NCBI RefSeq assembly: GCF_000344685.1
Contig: NW_006920419.1
Span: 202,188 to 266,187, forward strand
From: Gloeophyllum trabeum ATCC 11539
Lineage: Eukaryota > Basidiomycota > Agaricomycetes > Gloeophyllales > Gloeophyllaceae
Direction of reading: 5' to 3'
DNA: 64,000 nt
This document shows, in pieces, positions 24,609 through 37,410 of this stretch. The stretch's first letter is position 1. Each line of letters opens with the position of its first letter. The notes beneath the pieces were generated by a model. The model was given only the letters and a program-made list of their open reading frames with translations. It was not told the DNA's origin and searched no databases. Made by a program: the position numbers and the translations under genes.

Positions 24609-25328
24609 ATATCATAAAATCTTGAACTCGCTGAGATGCAATCGCAGCGAACCCATGTCATATAGAAGCCCTTAACCAAAGATGCATGTATATGTTTGAA
24701 TATTAACTGTAACCTGAAAATTTCACTAAACTTGTGAACTTCCGAGGTGAAGAATCAAGACTCCATACCCTGCAAGTTGAGTCAACTTGCAAACCGTATC
24801 AGGTTGGCGAGCAGGTTCCTGCTTAGCAGAGGGACTCACAGTTCATCGTACCACTGACAACTCTAGTACTCAGTTGTGCTTAAGCTGTAACACTTGTAGT
24901 GACCGCCGAGATTGGTGCAAAAGCGAAGTTTATTGGCAGGTGGGTGGCGGCACGACAGCATGAGCACTATGTCGGTCAACTGCATACGGCGTAAGATTGC
25001 TAAATTTCAAAGATGTATCATGTCCAGACAGAGTTACGGAAAGAGAGAACTCTTAGGTTGTGCTTATGCATGCGAAGCAGACGGCATCATCGACGGCCAA
25101 TTACAAGTGAGCCTCCTATGATAGGTTAGGGTTCCATGCGAGACCGTGACTCTGATCCAGTAAGGGAGGATGTCGTACAGCTCTGCGGAGACACCCTCCA
25201 CCGCCTCCAGTGCGGCAATAAAGCCAAATGAACGAGAGACAAATGTTGTAACAACAGCAAAGAATGGTATATGATCCGGCCTGCTCTCCTTCCAAAATAA
25301 AGAATATAAGAAACCACTCTACGGCCCG
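24609..25328. other. Convergent 3' spacer
   Basis: 720 bp between two convergent genes; no feature seen. A short inverted pair (tgcaagttga/gtcaacttgca) lies at about 24771-24792, a possible hairpin. Confidence 0.5.
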
Positions 25329-27221
25329 TTATCGCGACATATATTTATAGTCCAACCCCGGCTTCTCCTCCCTGTACGTCTCCTTCTCAATAGTGATCAT
25401 AGGGGACTCAAGATTAAGCTTGACAACGTTCGTGAGCTCCATCTCCTGCGCGCGGGAGTGGTTGCGGAAGTGCAGGGACGACGTCTTCCCACCAACAGAG
25501 GAGGTGTGCGCAGGTGCGCGATCGTGCATGAGCTGTCGCACCGCACCCCACGCAACGAGGCCGGCGATGGCGTTGCCCACGATGGAGAATATACCGGCTG
25601 CGAGGACAATGCACACGATGTTGTACTTCGGATCGAGGACGTAGCCGGGTTTCACACCGACAGCAACTGCAAATAGGGCGGCGTCAGGCGCATTGCGATC
25701 AGGAATGGGAGGTGAGGACTTACGTGCGACACCGCCATACGCGACATCTTTCAGGAACACCGTGGCCGTCGTCCACAGGAGCGTGCGGTACCGCTGACGG
25801 GCACGTTCAGGTACCACGTGCACGTCCGATGAGGCCGAGTTTATTCCATTGGACAACTGCCTCTTGGTTGTCGTGCCCATGGACTGGAGCAGCTGGGCAC
25901 GGAGGATGATGAAGAAAGGCGTCCAGATCTGAATTTATCCGATCGGTTATATCGCCTTCTACGCGTTGACCACCGACGGAGTACTCACGGCGAGAGAGAG
26001 GAAGCAGTAGAACGCGAGGAGACCGTATCCCCAGCGTGACCTGGGTGTTTCATCGTAAGCGGAGGTCGGAGGGGATATGTAGACGAACTCACAGACGGAT
26101 CCATTCATCTAAATCCGCCTGCATCTCTGTGAGAGGTGCCAATGAGGGAGCGAGATCCGTCATAACGTTGAACGTCTCCGGGTTATACGATGGTGCCATA
26201 GCCGTGAGGGTCTTGCGCACGTCATACGAGATCTGGAAGGCGTTATCAAACTTCGTGTTTGACTTTATGAATATCGTCCATGTTGCTGCCACCAAGTTAG
26301 ACAACAGTAATGCGAAACATTAGGCAGAAGACGAGGAAATCTCACAAATGACATGCGAGAGCGGCAGGACGAACGCGATCACGTCGACAAACCAGACCAG
26401 GTACACCTTCCAATCCCTCCGGGCTTTGCGTTCTGCCCAGCGCGCAGCGGCGTCGGCCGAGGTTCCTAGGGAGGTGCCCACCTTCAGAGTATAGCTGATA
26501 GTTGAGATCGTCTGAAGACGCAACGTTGGTTTAGTATTGTACGGTGAAGAATAGATCGTGTCATTTACGTAGCTGAACCCGGCCTCCCAGAAGCAGAACC
26601 ACATGCAGCCGAAGAGTGCGAGGCGGTTGGTAGAGGGCTAAGCGTCCAAATGCACGGTCGCTGTCAGCACATGATGGAATCACGACAAGCGAGCTGAAAG
26701 TCTCCGTACCTGCTGCTTGTCGTCACACCATATTTGCCAGATGAGATTGGCGAACATCATGGCGATAAAGATACCGATCCATATGGAATACAGTACAACA
26801 CTGGATGAAAGCAGCGGTCATCAAGATGTAAATCACGGTATATGGGTCGCCGCTCACGCATTGGGGATCACCAGGCCACCGTTGAATCGGTACAGATAGA
26901 ATTCACCGCTCTTGACCTTCGCCAAGAGTGCCACTACTGTCAGAATCAAGGCGCTGAGCGCATGGACATTAGCAAAAGCAGGTCACACTTCATCGAAGAT
27001 ATTTCCACCAGCTTACTTACATGGCGAACGATACGGCAAAGACGTAAAGTAAAACATGAACCCTGAGATTTCATGAGGTGCCCATTCATGAAACCAAGCG
27101 GTAGACGGGCGTACCAAAGGGGATTAATGAGAATAAACGACTCCCTAAGGTATTCAGCTACGTAGGAGAACCGATTCACATCCGGAGGGAGAAGGCTCAA
27201 CGCTGCGAGGAGGTCGGCCAT
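25329..27221 (-). CDS. Multi-spanning membrane protein of unknown function
   Basis: Start at 27221 (MADLLAALSLLPPDVNRFS). After splicing, the first membrane segment is NPLWVHVLLYVFAVSFAIAL, then NAVVLYSIWIGIFIAMMFAN, TNRLALFGCMWFCFWEAGFS, DWKVYLVWFVDVIAFVLPLS, WGYGLLAFYCFLSLA, and a last one in NIVCIVLAAGIFSIVGNAIA. That is about six or seven spans. A long hydrophilic loop between spans 4 and 5 (SNTKFDNAFQISYDVRKTL...) and a charged C-terminal tail ending KPGLDYKYMSR complete it. About nine introns, all short. It is not a pheromone receptor of the STE3 type as far as I can see, and I do not recognise the family. It is convergent with the terpene synthase pair and in tandem with two transporter genes; shared function is not shown. 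Confidence 0.65.
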
Positions 27222-28629
27222 GGCGTAAGGCGGGGAAGGGAGGGAGCGGGGGAGGGAAGTTCCGCAAGAAGAACCGCGAATTATATAGTCTCATTTGTCA
27301 GAGTCTTTTATTTTCTTCTGGTCGTTTTCTATCCACCGGGCGAAACAAACTGGAAGAATGCAAAAGGCTTTGAGATGTCCATCAGACATCTGGACCGCGC
27401 GACCTGTCGCACGCTGGAGTCACGATAAATGGTGGGTCGTACGTATTGCCGGAGAAGTCGTACCCAAACTATGAATAGAGCTAGGCCAAAACTATTGAGC
27501 AACGCCGAGGCGGGCTATTGCAACTCTGCGCAGGTTTAAGAATGTGGCATCATATCCGAATAAGGCAATTTTGCCGACGATGCCGCCCTCCTCTTGCCAC
27601 GAACGATGTGCCTTGAAAATCGTCAAGTTTTCGTATTATGCACGCCGTCTTTTCTTTTCCTTCTGCTGCATCTCTGAAACTGAAAAAAACATCAGAGGAA
27701 GTCGTGAAGCGTACTATGTAATCTAGGGTGTTTCCTTTCTCATTTTCTTCAGTCTAGTGCTTCGCCACAAATTTTTCAAGTGCGTACGCGCGCATGGTCT
27801 CCTACGGTTCATTAAAAGCCCCATGCGCCAGTCTCCCGCGTAACCAGGACAGGTAACTCTCGTCTTCTTTGCTGCGTCAGTAGTCTCGAATGGGACGGTT
27901 CCGCTCAACTTCGCAGACGTCCGGGCCCCGAAGATCGTATCTTCTGTCGGGCTCCGGGCTACCAACGGTCCCGGTTTCCGAGGGTCAACGGTACATACGA
28001 CCTTAAACAACTGTTCGTGCCTGCCCGGGGAATCAACATAGAGCTGTTCGCACATGAAGCTTCCTCAAAGAAATCATATTATTCTTCGGGGAAGCTCTTG
28101 CGGATTTAAAGCCTTGCTGCAGTATCAGATATCAAGTGCAATGCGCGTTTAGTGGACCAAACCAGACGCAATATCAATGCCGCCATGACTTCATGTTTTA
28201 GATCTAATCTTACTCACCAGTCGTCTCCTCTCTTCTTCTCCATTGGTATCCAAGCAATAATCTAAATTACTTGATCGTTGAATTTCAACAGACTCGTCTC
28301 CTCGGAATCTTACCACGTCATTCCCGCTTACGCCAAGCCAACGCCAGGTTTTGACTTTGTAGTTACAAGGTTTCCGCCTTCAGCCGCGGAGAACCGAGTA
28401 CAAGTAGACGCCAGATCCGCACGTTAGCTACTGAGCCTTTCGTGTTGTGACCACTGCCGCATTTAATGAAGGTTTCCTGCGAATTAGGACACCACCAGAG
28501 GAGTCACATAACAGATCGTCGATAATCGCAACATGCAATACAAATACACCGGCGCGCTGTGGCGCAATGGATCCTCTTCGCAATTCTAAATCGAAAAGCG
28601 TTCCTGGGACCCGACGTGATCATGTGAGT
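27222..28629. other. 1.4-kb stretch without a supported gene
   Basis: An open frame at 27723-28055 (minus) has no recognisable motif and odd composition, so it is not called. Upstream sequence of the membrane-protein gene (ttatatagtctc at about 27280) looks like a promoter. Confidence 0.5.
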
Positions 28630-31325
28630 CTATGTGGTTGACGCGGTCAGGGCACAGACACTCACCCTCAGGCGAGACCCCTTCACTTGCAGCGTAGGTA
28701 CAATGAAGAGGAACAGAGCAACTACGATACTGCGTTCCATCAGCATCAAGTGCACCAGACCAGGTACGTGGAAGGACTTACGCAGCTTCGCACCCAAACA
28801 CCTGCAGCGCGCCATGCCTCTCGGCCCAGGGCACCTGGAAGTACGCTACGCTGAACCCGCCGAGCGTCCTCGTCAAGTTGATCAACGAGCTGATCTCCCC
28901 GTGGTTCTTAGGGAAGCAGTCATTGCAATACGCGTCTACCCCCGAGGGCCGGTGCCGGTTAGCATTGAATAGACTGGGCAACGCGGAGCACTCACAGACG
29001 GCGACTGTGTTGATCATGACAGCCACCTCGGCGATCCCCCACCCCATCACCACGGCGCCGGGAGATAAATGGTTCTCCACAGCCGCTCCGAGGAGCACGA
29101 ATCCACAAATGTAAAGGGGTATCGCGATATAACATGCCCTGCGTGCATTTAGAGTGAACCAAGGCTCCGGTCGACGCAGTGCTCACCACAACCGGCTCTC
29201 AGCTTCGAATACACCCTTATTCCGTCGAATAGACCAGCTTTGAATCCAGTCGTTCGCGTAGCGGCCCGTGAGCTCACCAATTAGAACCGCGACCTGCACG
29301 GATAACGTCAGTATGGTATCTGACTCGTGTCAAGCAATGAGCAAGTACGCACGATCGGGGTCCCGTAGCTCCCGGCGATAGCATACTGACTCCAGCCAAA
29401 CCCGACAGGCGGCGGCGTGCCGAGGAAGACCGCCATGGTTACCTATGACGGAAGACAAACGAGTCTTTCTTTGCGTTGGATATCACGTCAATGCAGCGAT
29501 GCTCACATTGATGCCTATACTGAATCCGAAGAGCATAGCCTAGCCGGGGCAGAATACAGTGTCAGTAGAAAGACAAATACGCAGAGGATGGCCCATCGAA
29601 AGCTTACCTCGAACAGCAGGATGCCCAACAGATGCGGCCGCCACAGTACGTTGATGTGGCTCACGAGACCGCTCATGACGGTGGGCCGGTACTTCGCCAT
29701 CTTGAGGCCCATCATCCCGAGCAAGGTTTCAACCCGGTAGCGCAATCCCGAGCTCGGGCGGGGTGGCACGGGTTTAATCGAACGGTCGTACATTCTATAC
29801 GTCAAGAATGAACATCTGTCTCCCAGACTCACTTGACTAGGAGGGGACTACACACGTCTCTTCACCAAAAAGTGCGATGAGGGCAACCACGACTGCGCCG
29901 TACATACACGCAATCCCGTACGACCATCTCCAGCTGCAATACAACGGACCGCGTCAATCTGGCGATACGTCAAGTGGACTGAGTATACGCACTTCGCTCT
30001 GGCAACCAGGAACCCGAAAGCGAACGGAGACACAAAGGGAGACACGATGAAGCCCATGGTCCAGATGTTGAGCTAAGTCATTTATGATCAGCGCAGGCTT
30101 CCAATGTAACGGTAAAACGAGTCACCTTGCGAGCTTGCAGATGGAACGGGAACATATCCGTGACGATGTAAAGACCCTATACCAGAATTACATCTGAAAA
30201 GGGCATTCCTGGGTTTCATACGGAACACCTACTGTAACTTGTGGACATGTCCTATAGAACTATAAGCATTGGTCTGTCGTCTCACGACCGAGAGCTCACG
30301 TACGCGAAGAAAGCAGTCAAGCAGCGCATCGCTGAACCGGGCCCAATTAGCATCTAACCGCTGACTACCCTCCGGGACACTCACCAGCGAAGGTCTTCAG
30401 ATTGGGCGCGAAGGTGCAACCGACCAAGAAGCCCAAGGCTAAAACCTAAATCGTGATCCCTCAGTTTACGAGCCAATTACCCATCGCGAAGCCTTCTCAC
30501 TTGTGACCAGAAAAGAATTGGCAGTCTTCCGAAGCGGCGCATGAGCATGACGGCGAAGATACCGCCCCACCCTGCGAGAGCAAAATGGGTCGCGACGCTA
30601 CATAAGGCACCCTAGTCTCAAACGCACCTAACAAGAATATACTCCAGCTAATAAGGATGTTAACATCTTAGCCTTCGTAGCTCAGCAGGAACTCATAAAA
30701 CAAAACGCACTTTGAGGTGAGATTGTTTATCACACCCGTCGTGGTATGATATTCCTCAGCCAAGGCAAAGATCGCAGCGATGCCTTGTGGTTTATCCATC
30801 AGGGTCTCAGAATCAGGACCTAGCACCCGAGCACTCACCTACGCCGGAATCAAAATCCGGCACAATTGCTGCCAGAGTGATGATGAAGAGCTGGAGGGCC
30901 TTCCTTCGATCACTCCACTGAAATAACAAGTACATAAGTCTCAGTGCTCGCACGCGCGGTCACAGAAGAGAGAATTTGTGAGAGTGAGCGCACGTTCTGT
31001 GGGTCCTCTGGGTCATCCGTAGGCTGTGGCCAGAGCACCTTCGTCCCATCCTTGGTAAGTTTCAGCCTCGACGCGACAGCATCGCCTAATTCGATCCGCG
31101 CTTCTCTGAACGCAAGACACGAAACGTGGAAAGTCTCAGATATAGACCTTTGCTGTAAGAACGCGGCTCTCACTCGGGATCCACAACGAGCCGCCCAGCC
31201 CTATCCTCATAGAACGCCAGGAGGTCAATCTCGGGGTCGACCGTCTCATACTTGCTCTCCGCAGACTTCTCCTGGTAACTCGGGCTGCTCCTCTCGTAAT
31301 TCGTATCAGAACGAGTCGTCGACAT
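28630..31325 (-). CDS. Major facilitator superfamily transporter, copy A
   Basis: Proton-coupled antiporter-type MFS protein of the plasma membrane, of the fungal family with a conserved N-terminal cytosolic motif (DRAGRLVVDPEEARIELGD, then VLWPQPTDDPEDPQNWSDRR). Membrane blocks include ALQLFIITLAAIVPDFDSGV, FLLGWGGIFAVMLMRRFGRL (MFS motif A-like RRFGRLP), CLTAFFA, and PLYICGFVLLGAAVENHL. About fourteen short introns. The closest relative in the window is the plus-strand gene at 56520-59132; the two align almost end to end. Start chosen at 31325 (MSTTRSDTNYERS); an upstream ATG would add 43 residues. The 3' end after VKGSRLR is uncertain because the paralogue ends differently. Substrate unknown; proximity to the terpene synthases makes terpenoid export conceivable but unproven. 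Confidence 0.8.
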
Positions 31326-31897
31326 AGCGCCAGAGTCGACCGTGCAGGGAGACGTTGAGCACGAGGGGTCAACGCGTCCCGTCACGGTCGAGCCTGGCTT
31401 ATAAGTCCTGATGGCAAGTCTGATTACCCCGGACTGCAGCTTGGCCAATTGCACCGGGCATTTTTATTTAGCGCTGAATACAACCCGCTGCTAGTGGTCG
31501 GTCAGTAAGTGCGCTAGTACAGAAGTGGACGGAGGCAAGGCGCACCTGACCCGCCACCTGCTGTTCCCAGGCCAAACGCGCCCCTACATTTGACTCGTAT
31601 TGCCAAGATGTAATTCGGCGGAAAACAAGACTCTACTCATCAGGATCATGATACGGAGGTATGCTATGCTACAAATTGTACTCTGTAATCTCGCGAAATC
31701 ATCAGCATTCAACGTTCAATTCTCATCACCAAATTTAAAAGCATTGCAATCCAAACCCCAGTTCCCCACCGATCGACCACTTCTCTTCCGCGCTAGCCCA
31801 GCACAGGATCCGATCGCGATCAGGCACCTTAGCGAAACATCCTCTTCGCCTCCCGCGTTCCCTTTGCCTGCGGCCTTGACCCTCGCAATCCTAGACC
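31326..31897. other. Spacer between tandem transporter genes
   Basis: 572 bp. It is the promoter side of the MFS gene and the 3' side of the MATE gene. The open frame crossing it (31600 onward) is an antisense shadow of the MATE 3' end. Confidence 0.5.
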
Positions 31898-34358
31898 TCA
31901 GACATGCTGCTGCGCACCCGCCCGCTGCTCCGCCCGCTTATCCGCCGCGAGCCTCACCCGCACCTTCTCGACCTCCCGCTCCCAGTCCGCGCCCAAGCAC
32001 AGATACGCGCCGATCGTCGCGACGAACACGAGCGACACCGTCAACCCGATCCACAGCCCCGCGAGCCCCATGTCGCGCTTGAACGCCAGCCACAGGCCGA
32101 ATGGGATCCCGATGAGGTAGTAACCACTGTGAATACTGTCAGTCCGAGGGCATCACCAGACTGCATGGGTAAACGGTATGCCCGACCTTAGGTTCAGCAT
32201 GGCTCCCGTGAACTGGAACAAGGGGCGGTTGTTTGCTATGTCAGGACATATGACCACGACACGGAAGGACGCAAAATGCGTACCTGCTTGCCCCTAGCGC
32301 GCAGAATCCCACCAGTCGTAGCACCCAAGCCGTCAAACACCTGGAAGAGGGCGACGAGCGGCAGAATCGAGGCCACCAGCTCGACGACGGCCGGATCGTC
32401 GTTGAACAAGTGTCCCCACGACTTGCGGAAGATCATGAACATCGTGCTGTTGCAACCAATGTGTCGTCAGTGCTGACAGTCGAATGCACAGTATCCTGGC
32501 TGGAGTCACCTTGCGATACTGGCTATCGCCAGCGTCACCAGTAACGAGGAGTTGGCTGCAATGCCGGCACGCTTCGCGTTCTCCTCGCCAAGAAGATTGC
32601 CGACTCTAGTAAATATGATGTGTCAGGATTATCAGACGTCGCTAGTAGGCTAGTGAGTACCATACGGACCTGACGGAGGTGGCAACACTGAGCGCAAAGG
32701 GCGCTTGGAAAGTAGTCGAAGCCGAGACAAGCAGTACCGACTGCGTGGCCAGTGCCGCGGGACCGAGTCTGAGGCAATACCATGTTGAATCCAAGTTCTC
32801 GCACCGGTAGAGTCGAAAAAAGCACTTACAAGCTGGCGGCAACTGTAAGGACGAGAGTATGAGCTCAAGGCCGATGTTGCGGAGAATAGAACTTACGTCC
32901 TACTAGCTCCCACGACCACCACTACACCACACACATCCACTCTCAGATCCGACACCACGACGGTAAAACCAAACCACTCGCCTCAGAGCACACTTGCGCA
33001 GCGCCGGACAGCCCCAGCTGCACCAGAATCCCCAGACTCGTAAAGCTCCGCCGCGAAATCGGGTACCACGCAGTGCGCGGGACGAAGAACACACCGTATA
33101 TGATCGACGCGATGGAGATCAGGTTGAAGGAAATGGCGGTGGCGATGGGGGCGCCGATGAAGCCTAGTGAGAACGGCTTCGGACCCCAGACTACGTATCA
33201 TATTACGAGGTGAGATGGAGATTGAGATAATTCGGGGAAAGCGGGCCATACCGAGGAAGTAGTTTAGGACGGCGTTGATCGGGGCGACGACCATGATGAT
33301 GCGTGTGGGGACCGTGAACAGTCCCTGGGACTGGAAGTATCGCCTGTGTGTCATCATGTCAGCAAATAAATCTCTTTGGCTGGGGGGCAAGTGCGTACCG
33401 GGAGATACTGTTGAACATGTACGCGGGGAGGCCGATGGAGGTCCACTTGAGGTAGATTCCGGCGAGGTGGGCAACTTCCGGCTCCTGTTTGAGGAAGAGG
33501 AGGATTGACTCTGCATTGAACCATACGAAAAGGATGGGCTTGTGCAAGCATGAGCAAGGAGGCGGTCAAACTAGGACGTCTGGTCTTACAATCAAGCAAG
33601 CTGCCATAACCACGGCTACGCAGAACGAGGCGTTAGTCGGGCCAAAGGGGAAGATTTGGATAGGCACGCTTACCCATACGCTGAGCCCAGAGGCCGACGA
33701 GCTTGGGCTCTGAGGACGTCCATGCGCTCGGGAGCATGGTGTCGAGCGCACTGGCGAAGCCCTGGACGATGGACAGACCCGTCACGCTGGCAGTCATAGA
33801 CCCCAGAGTGGCAGCAGCCAGAGCAGTAGTCGACAAATGTCCGATAGAAATAACAGACGCTACCACGAGCGAATATTCCAACACATGCGACCTGACCGAG
33901 TCCGATCTCAATTACGGAGGAACTAGCGGTGCACAAATGATGCTCATTTACCCAAAGACCGGTAAGGTGTACTTGACGAGGATCTTGATCTCCTCCCACA
34001 CTCTGCGCGAGAGCGTCGTCTCGGAGTCGTGCCCCGGCGCATCGACTTCCTCCTCTATCCGGGGCACTAGCGGGTTCAGGAGAGGGGTATTCTCGGTCGG
34101 CACGGGCCCCAAAGACTTGTCCCTCGCGGATATGGGAGCTATTGTCGGGTTCAGCGGCCTAATGAACGGCGGGGGGAGGCTGCTCCGCCGGCCTGGCCGC
34201 TCTTCGTCCTCGGGGGGCAGCAGCGAGTCCCGCTCTCGCTCCTCGGCGTCCGAGTCATCTTCGTGTGCGTCGCCGTTATGCCCGGCGTAGCGGGAAAGAA
34301 TGGCGTAGTCGGACGGCAGAGACGAGGGCGCGGCGTAGTGCATGTACGTCGCGGACAT
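31898..34358 (-). CDS. MATE-family multidrug/metabolite efflux transporter
   Basis: Cation-antiport efflux protein of the MATE family. An acidic N-terminal region (HEDDSDAEERERDSLLPPED) precedes the first membrane helix in ILVKYTLPVFGTHLLEYSLV. Family blocks are ALAAATLGSMTASVTGLSIV, GFASALDTMLPSAWTS, VWFNAESILLFLKQEPEVA, YLKWTSIGLPAYMFNSISR, GLFTVPTRIIMVVAPINAVL, FQAPFALSVATSVRVGNLLG, and FQVFDGLGATTGGILRARGK. The last fits the second-half signature of eukaryotic MATE proteins. About eleven introns. The stop is at 31898-31900 after RAEQRAGAQQHV. The start codon lies 298 bp from that of SAM50 on the other strand, so the two share a promoter region. Substrate unknown. Confidence 0.85.
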
Positions 34359-34656
34359 GGCTGGGCGCTGTCGTCGCCAGCGAGGACGGTGGCCGCTGCA
34401 TTTTGACTGTCAAGCTGATAACCAGAATTACTCGTGGGAATGTCCAGTGCCGTACCGACCTCCGAGAGCAGACGTCCTCCCAGCCTTCTGAAGCGGTGTT
34501 TCAACTGGGCCAATCATTGCAAGCTATTGCTATTTAGACTCAGCGGTCCTGGGAGTCGTTCAGGTAGTCTGGGGACAAGCCTGGGATTTTCCCGTGCACT
34601 CGGTTCCCACGGTCCCCGCCGTGTAGATCCCGCCGTATCGTGCTCTGGCAGCACCG
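34359..34656. promoter_or_regulatory. Bidirectional promoter region MATE / SAM50
   Basis: 298 bp between two divergent start codons. No TATA box is obvious. Confidence 0.5.
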
Positions 34657-36576
34657 ATGGACTCCGAGGGCGACCTCTTCGACGACCGCCTCAAGCCGCC
34701 GCTGCAAAAGACGTCGGCGCCGCGCGACAACGAGCCCGATGAGCTCGAAAAGCTGAAGCGATGGCAGGAGGAACGACTCGCGCGCAAGCTGAGGGGCGAG
34801 TACGAGTCCGCCGTCCTGCGTCTTACGGAAGTGGTAAGCAGACAAGCAGCAGCCTGGCAACCTGCGCCTCGCTGAATATTCTTATTCCATTGCGCAGGTG
34901 AACAGCAACCTCTCGACGCCGCTGCGCATCGCCGCCGTGCGCGTTGAGGGCGCCCCGCACACGCGCTCGTCCTTCCTCGGCTTCCTCATCAACCCCCTCC
35001 TCGCCCCTGCCGCTGCAGAAACTTCTACCCTCGAATCTGTTCTGCACACCACCCGCCGCATCAGCCATATTCTGCAGGACAGCGACATCTTCAGTCACGT
35101 CGAGGCCAAAATTGAGCCGAGCCGCGATCCGCTCGCGACGGACCGCGACGTCGATGTCGTCTTCAAGACGCGCGAGAAAGGCCGGTTTTATGTCAAGACT
35201 TCCACTGAGTTCGGGAACAACGAGGGCGGCGCGGTGAGTCCATCTCCATCACCCCAGGGTGCGCGCCTGACGAATACGAATAACGCAGAGCGCGACCGCG
35301 CGCGTGCGCAACGCCTTCGGCGGCGCCGAATCCTTCGAGGCCAACCTCTCCCTCGGCACCAAGACGCGCCGCGCCTATCACGCGAACCTCGCCGTCCCGC
35401 TCTCCCCCACGCTCCGCACGTGGGCGGACCTGTCCGTCTTCGGGCTCGACCGCGACAACTCGAGCTTCGCGAGCTGCACCGAGGGCGTGCGCGGTGTCCG
35501 GGCTGCAGTCAGGGTGAGCTAGGTCAGCTCGAGTGTTCTCCCGTCGGGCGTGCCGTTCACACCTTCCTACCCCCGCCTTGGTTTGATTTGTATATGATAG
35601 AGCGGGACGTTTTTCTCTGGACGGCATGAGCTTGCATACGAGGCCGTTTCACGACATATCGGGAGCCTCATCCCCTCGGCGTCGATAAGGTACGACACCC
35701 ACTCGCCTATCATTCGCGTCTTTTTCACACCATTCATAATCCCATAGCATACGCGAAGCGGCAGGGGAAACGCTGAAATCCTCCATCTCACACTCGTGGA
35801 CGCTCGACACGCGGAACGACAAGCTCGCCGCCACGCGCGGCGTCTTCCTCAAATTCTTCCATGAATTTGCAGGGCTCGGCGGGGACTCCTCGTTCTACAA
35901 GACCGAGGCGGAGGCCCAGTGCTCACGGCCGATCCTACCCGGTGTTGTACGGCACAACTGCATTCTGGTCAAAGAGTATCTCGAACACTGACTCGAATCG
36001 TAATTGTACAGGCGGTATCAGGCGCGGTGAGGGCTGGCTTGCTGTGGGGTATCGGCCGGCCGACGTTGTTACCCGACCGGTTCCAGCTCGGCGGGCCGAC
36101 CAGCGTCAGGATGTTCAGGGCAAATAGTATGGGGCCCCGAGACGGTCGTGCGTGTCCACTTACGGAACGCATATATTGATGATATTGAGGATGTCTCTCG
36201 TTCCAGCGGATTCATTGGGCGGAGACCTGTACTACTCCGCCGGCCTGAGTGTTGTCTCGGACTTACCCCGCAAACCGCACTGGCCGCTTAAACTACACGG
36301 ATTCGTCAACGCCGGAAGGCTAGACGCCCTAGACAAAAGTGCGTCTTCCCTCCCCCCTGCCTTCCACCGACAACTGACACGGCATTTACAGCAAAATCCC
36401 TGCAAGAAAACGTCGTCTCCTGCATAACGAAGCCCGCAGTGTCTGTCGGCGTCGGCCTTATATACCGCTTCGATCCGGTGCGGCTGGAGGTGAACTTTGG
36501 TGTCCCCCTTGTGGCGAGCAAGAGTGATGGCTATAGGAGGGGGTTCCAGGTTGGCATGGGGCTGGATTTTCTGTAG
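34657..36576 (+). CDS. SAM50: Sorting and assembly machinery subunit SAM50/TOB55
   Basis: Omp85/BamA-family beta-barrel protein of the mitochondrial outer membrane that inserts other barrel proteins. The N-terminal helical and POTRA region reads LRIAAVRVEGAPHTRSSFLG, RRISHILQDSDIFSHVEAKI, DVDVVFKTREKGRFYVKTST. The barrel begins GNNEGGA...RVRNAFGGAESFEANLSLGT and runs through WTLDTRNDKLAATRGVFLKF. The diagnostic C-terminal region gives GDLYYSAGLSVVSDLP, GFVNAGRLDAL, and ends LIYRFDPVRLEVNFGVPLVA...GFQVGMGLDFL, a beta-signal-type final strand. About six introns; the stop is at 36574-36576. The R-x-x-G-like turn expected before the last strands is only partly visible because of exon joins. Confidence 0.88.
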
Positions 36577-36863
36577 AGGCCTGAGGGAAAATGGAATGGT
36601 GTTGCATTATAGTACACATGATAGATGCAATAATAGCGCATATACTTTTGCCAGCTCTCGTAGTCTGCGGGCAGACTGTGTTGTCCAGCTGAAGGAAACT
36701 CAGGTGCATGGTTTCGTGGTCAGGTCGCGACCTCGGAGGCGGATCGGAGTGGCGAGTGATTAGAGTGGATTGTATACCAAAGTAATACTGGTTGGAAATG
36801 AGATGGACACAACGGCAGCGAACCATGAGAGACACATACGATAGCACAAGGCTCCCCAGACCG

Positions 36864-37328
36864 CTACCGCGCCCGGCAGATGACCTCCCCCTCCAAATTC
36901 AACCTGACCGCCTCCCGCGCCTCCACCCATTCATGCTCCTTGCTATCCGTGTGCACGACCGCAATCTCGCCCATCCCCAGCGGCTTAATCGTCTGCGCGC
37001 GCCGTCCCGAGCATATTCTGCGAATCTCGCCCGCGTCCATAAAGATACGCTTGCTCGGCCGGCTCACGAGCTCCATCGCGCTCAGCACGGGGCGGTCGTC
37101 GCGGTACTTGAGCTGCGCCCATATCCTTCGCTCGGCTTCGCCTGCTTTCGCCCAGTCTAATGGCGCGGGCGCCTGGGCGGTCCCCCGCGTGAGGCTCGTG
37201 AGGAAGCCGGCACGCAGGAGGATGGAGAGGATCCCGAGGTTCTGGGTGGTGTGCGCTACGGCGACCTGCAGGTGCCGCGCTCGGAAGGCGTTTTGCAGGT
37301 GGGCGCAGAGGTCGTGCGGGAGAACCAT
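36864..37328 (-). CDS. MRPS8: Mitochondrial small-subunit ribosomal protein uS8m
   Basis: Single-exon gene of 154 codons, the usual size of fungal mitochondrial S8. It starts MVLPHDLCAHLQNAFRARH, which matches the N-terminus of the family without a long presequence. The middle has LGILSILLRAGFLTSL, and the C-terminal part carries RPSKRIFMDAGEIRRICSG followed by the nearly invariant S8 segment (here LGMGEIAVVHTDSKE) and ends GEVICRAR. Role: binding of the central domain of mitochondrial small rRNA. A complete DNA transposon begins 90 bp upstream of the start codon and separates the gene from its original upstream sequence. A candidate 5'-UTR intron (GTAAGC... to CCAG just before the ATG) would be compatible. 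Confidence 0.88.
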   Translation of the reverse strand: MVLPHDLCAHLQNAFRARHLQVAVAHTTQNLGILSILLRAGFLTSLTRGTAQAPAPLDWAKAGEAERRIWAQLKYRDDRPVLSAMELVSRPSKRIFMDAGEIRRICSGRRAQTIKPLGMGEIAVVHTDSKEHEWVEAREAVRLNLEGEVICRAR

Positions 37329-37410
37329 CGCTGGCCTTGGAAGTAAAGGTATTACAGCAGAAGGAGAATTACAGGCGGACTTGCTTACCAGTATCGGGGA
37401 TGAGGAGAAC

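Noticed and set aside
27723..28055. 110-codon minus-strand frame
   Set aside because: No family motif, no promoter or splice context, and composition unlike neighbouring genes.
34895..35240. Alternative Arg/Ser-rich frames inside SAM50
   Set aside because: Out-of-frame shadows of a GC-rich coding exon; the SAM50 frame has clear family motifs.
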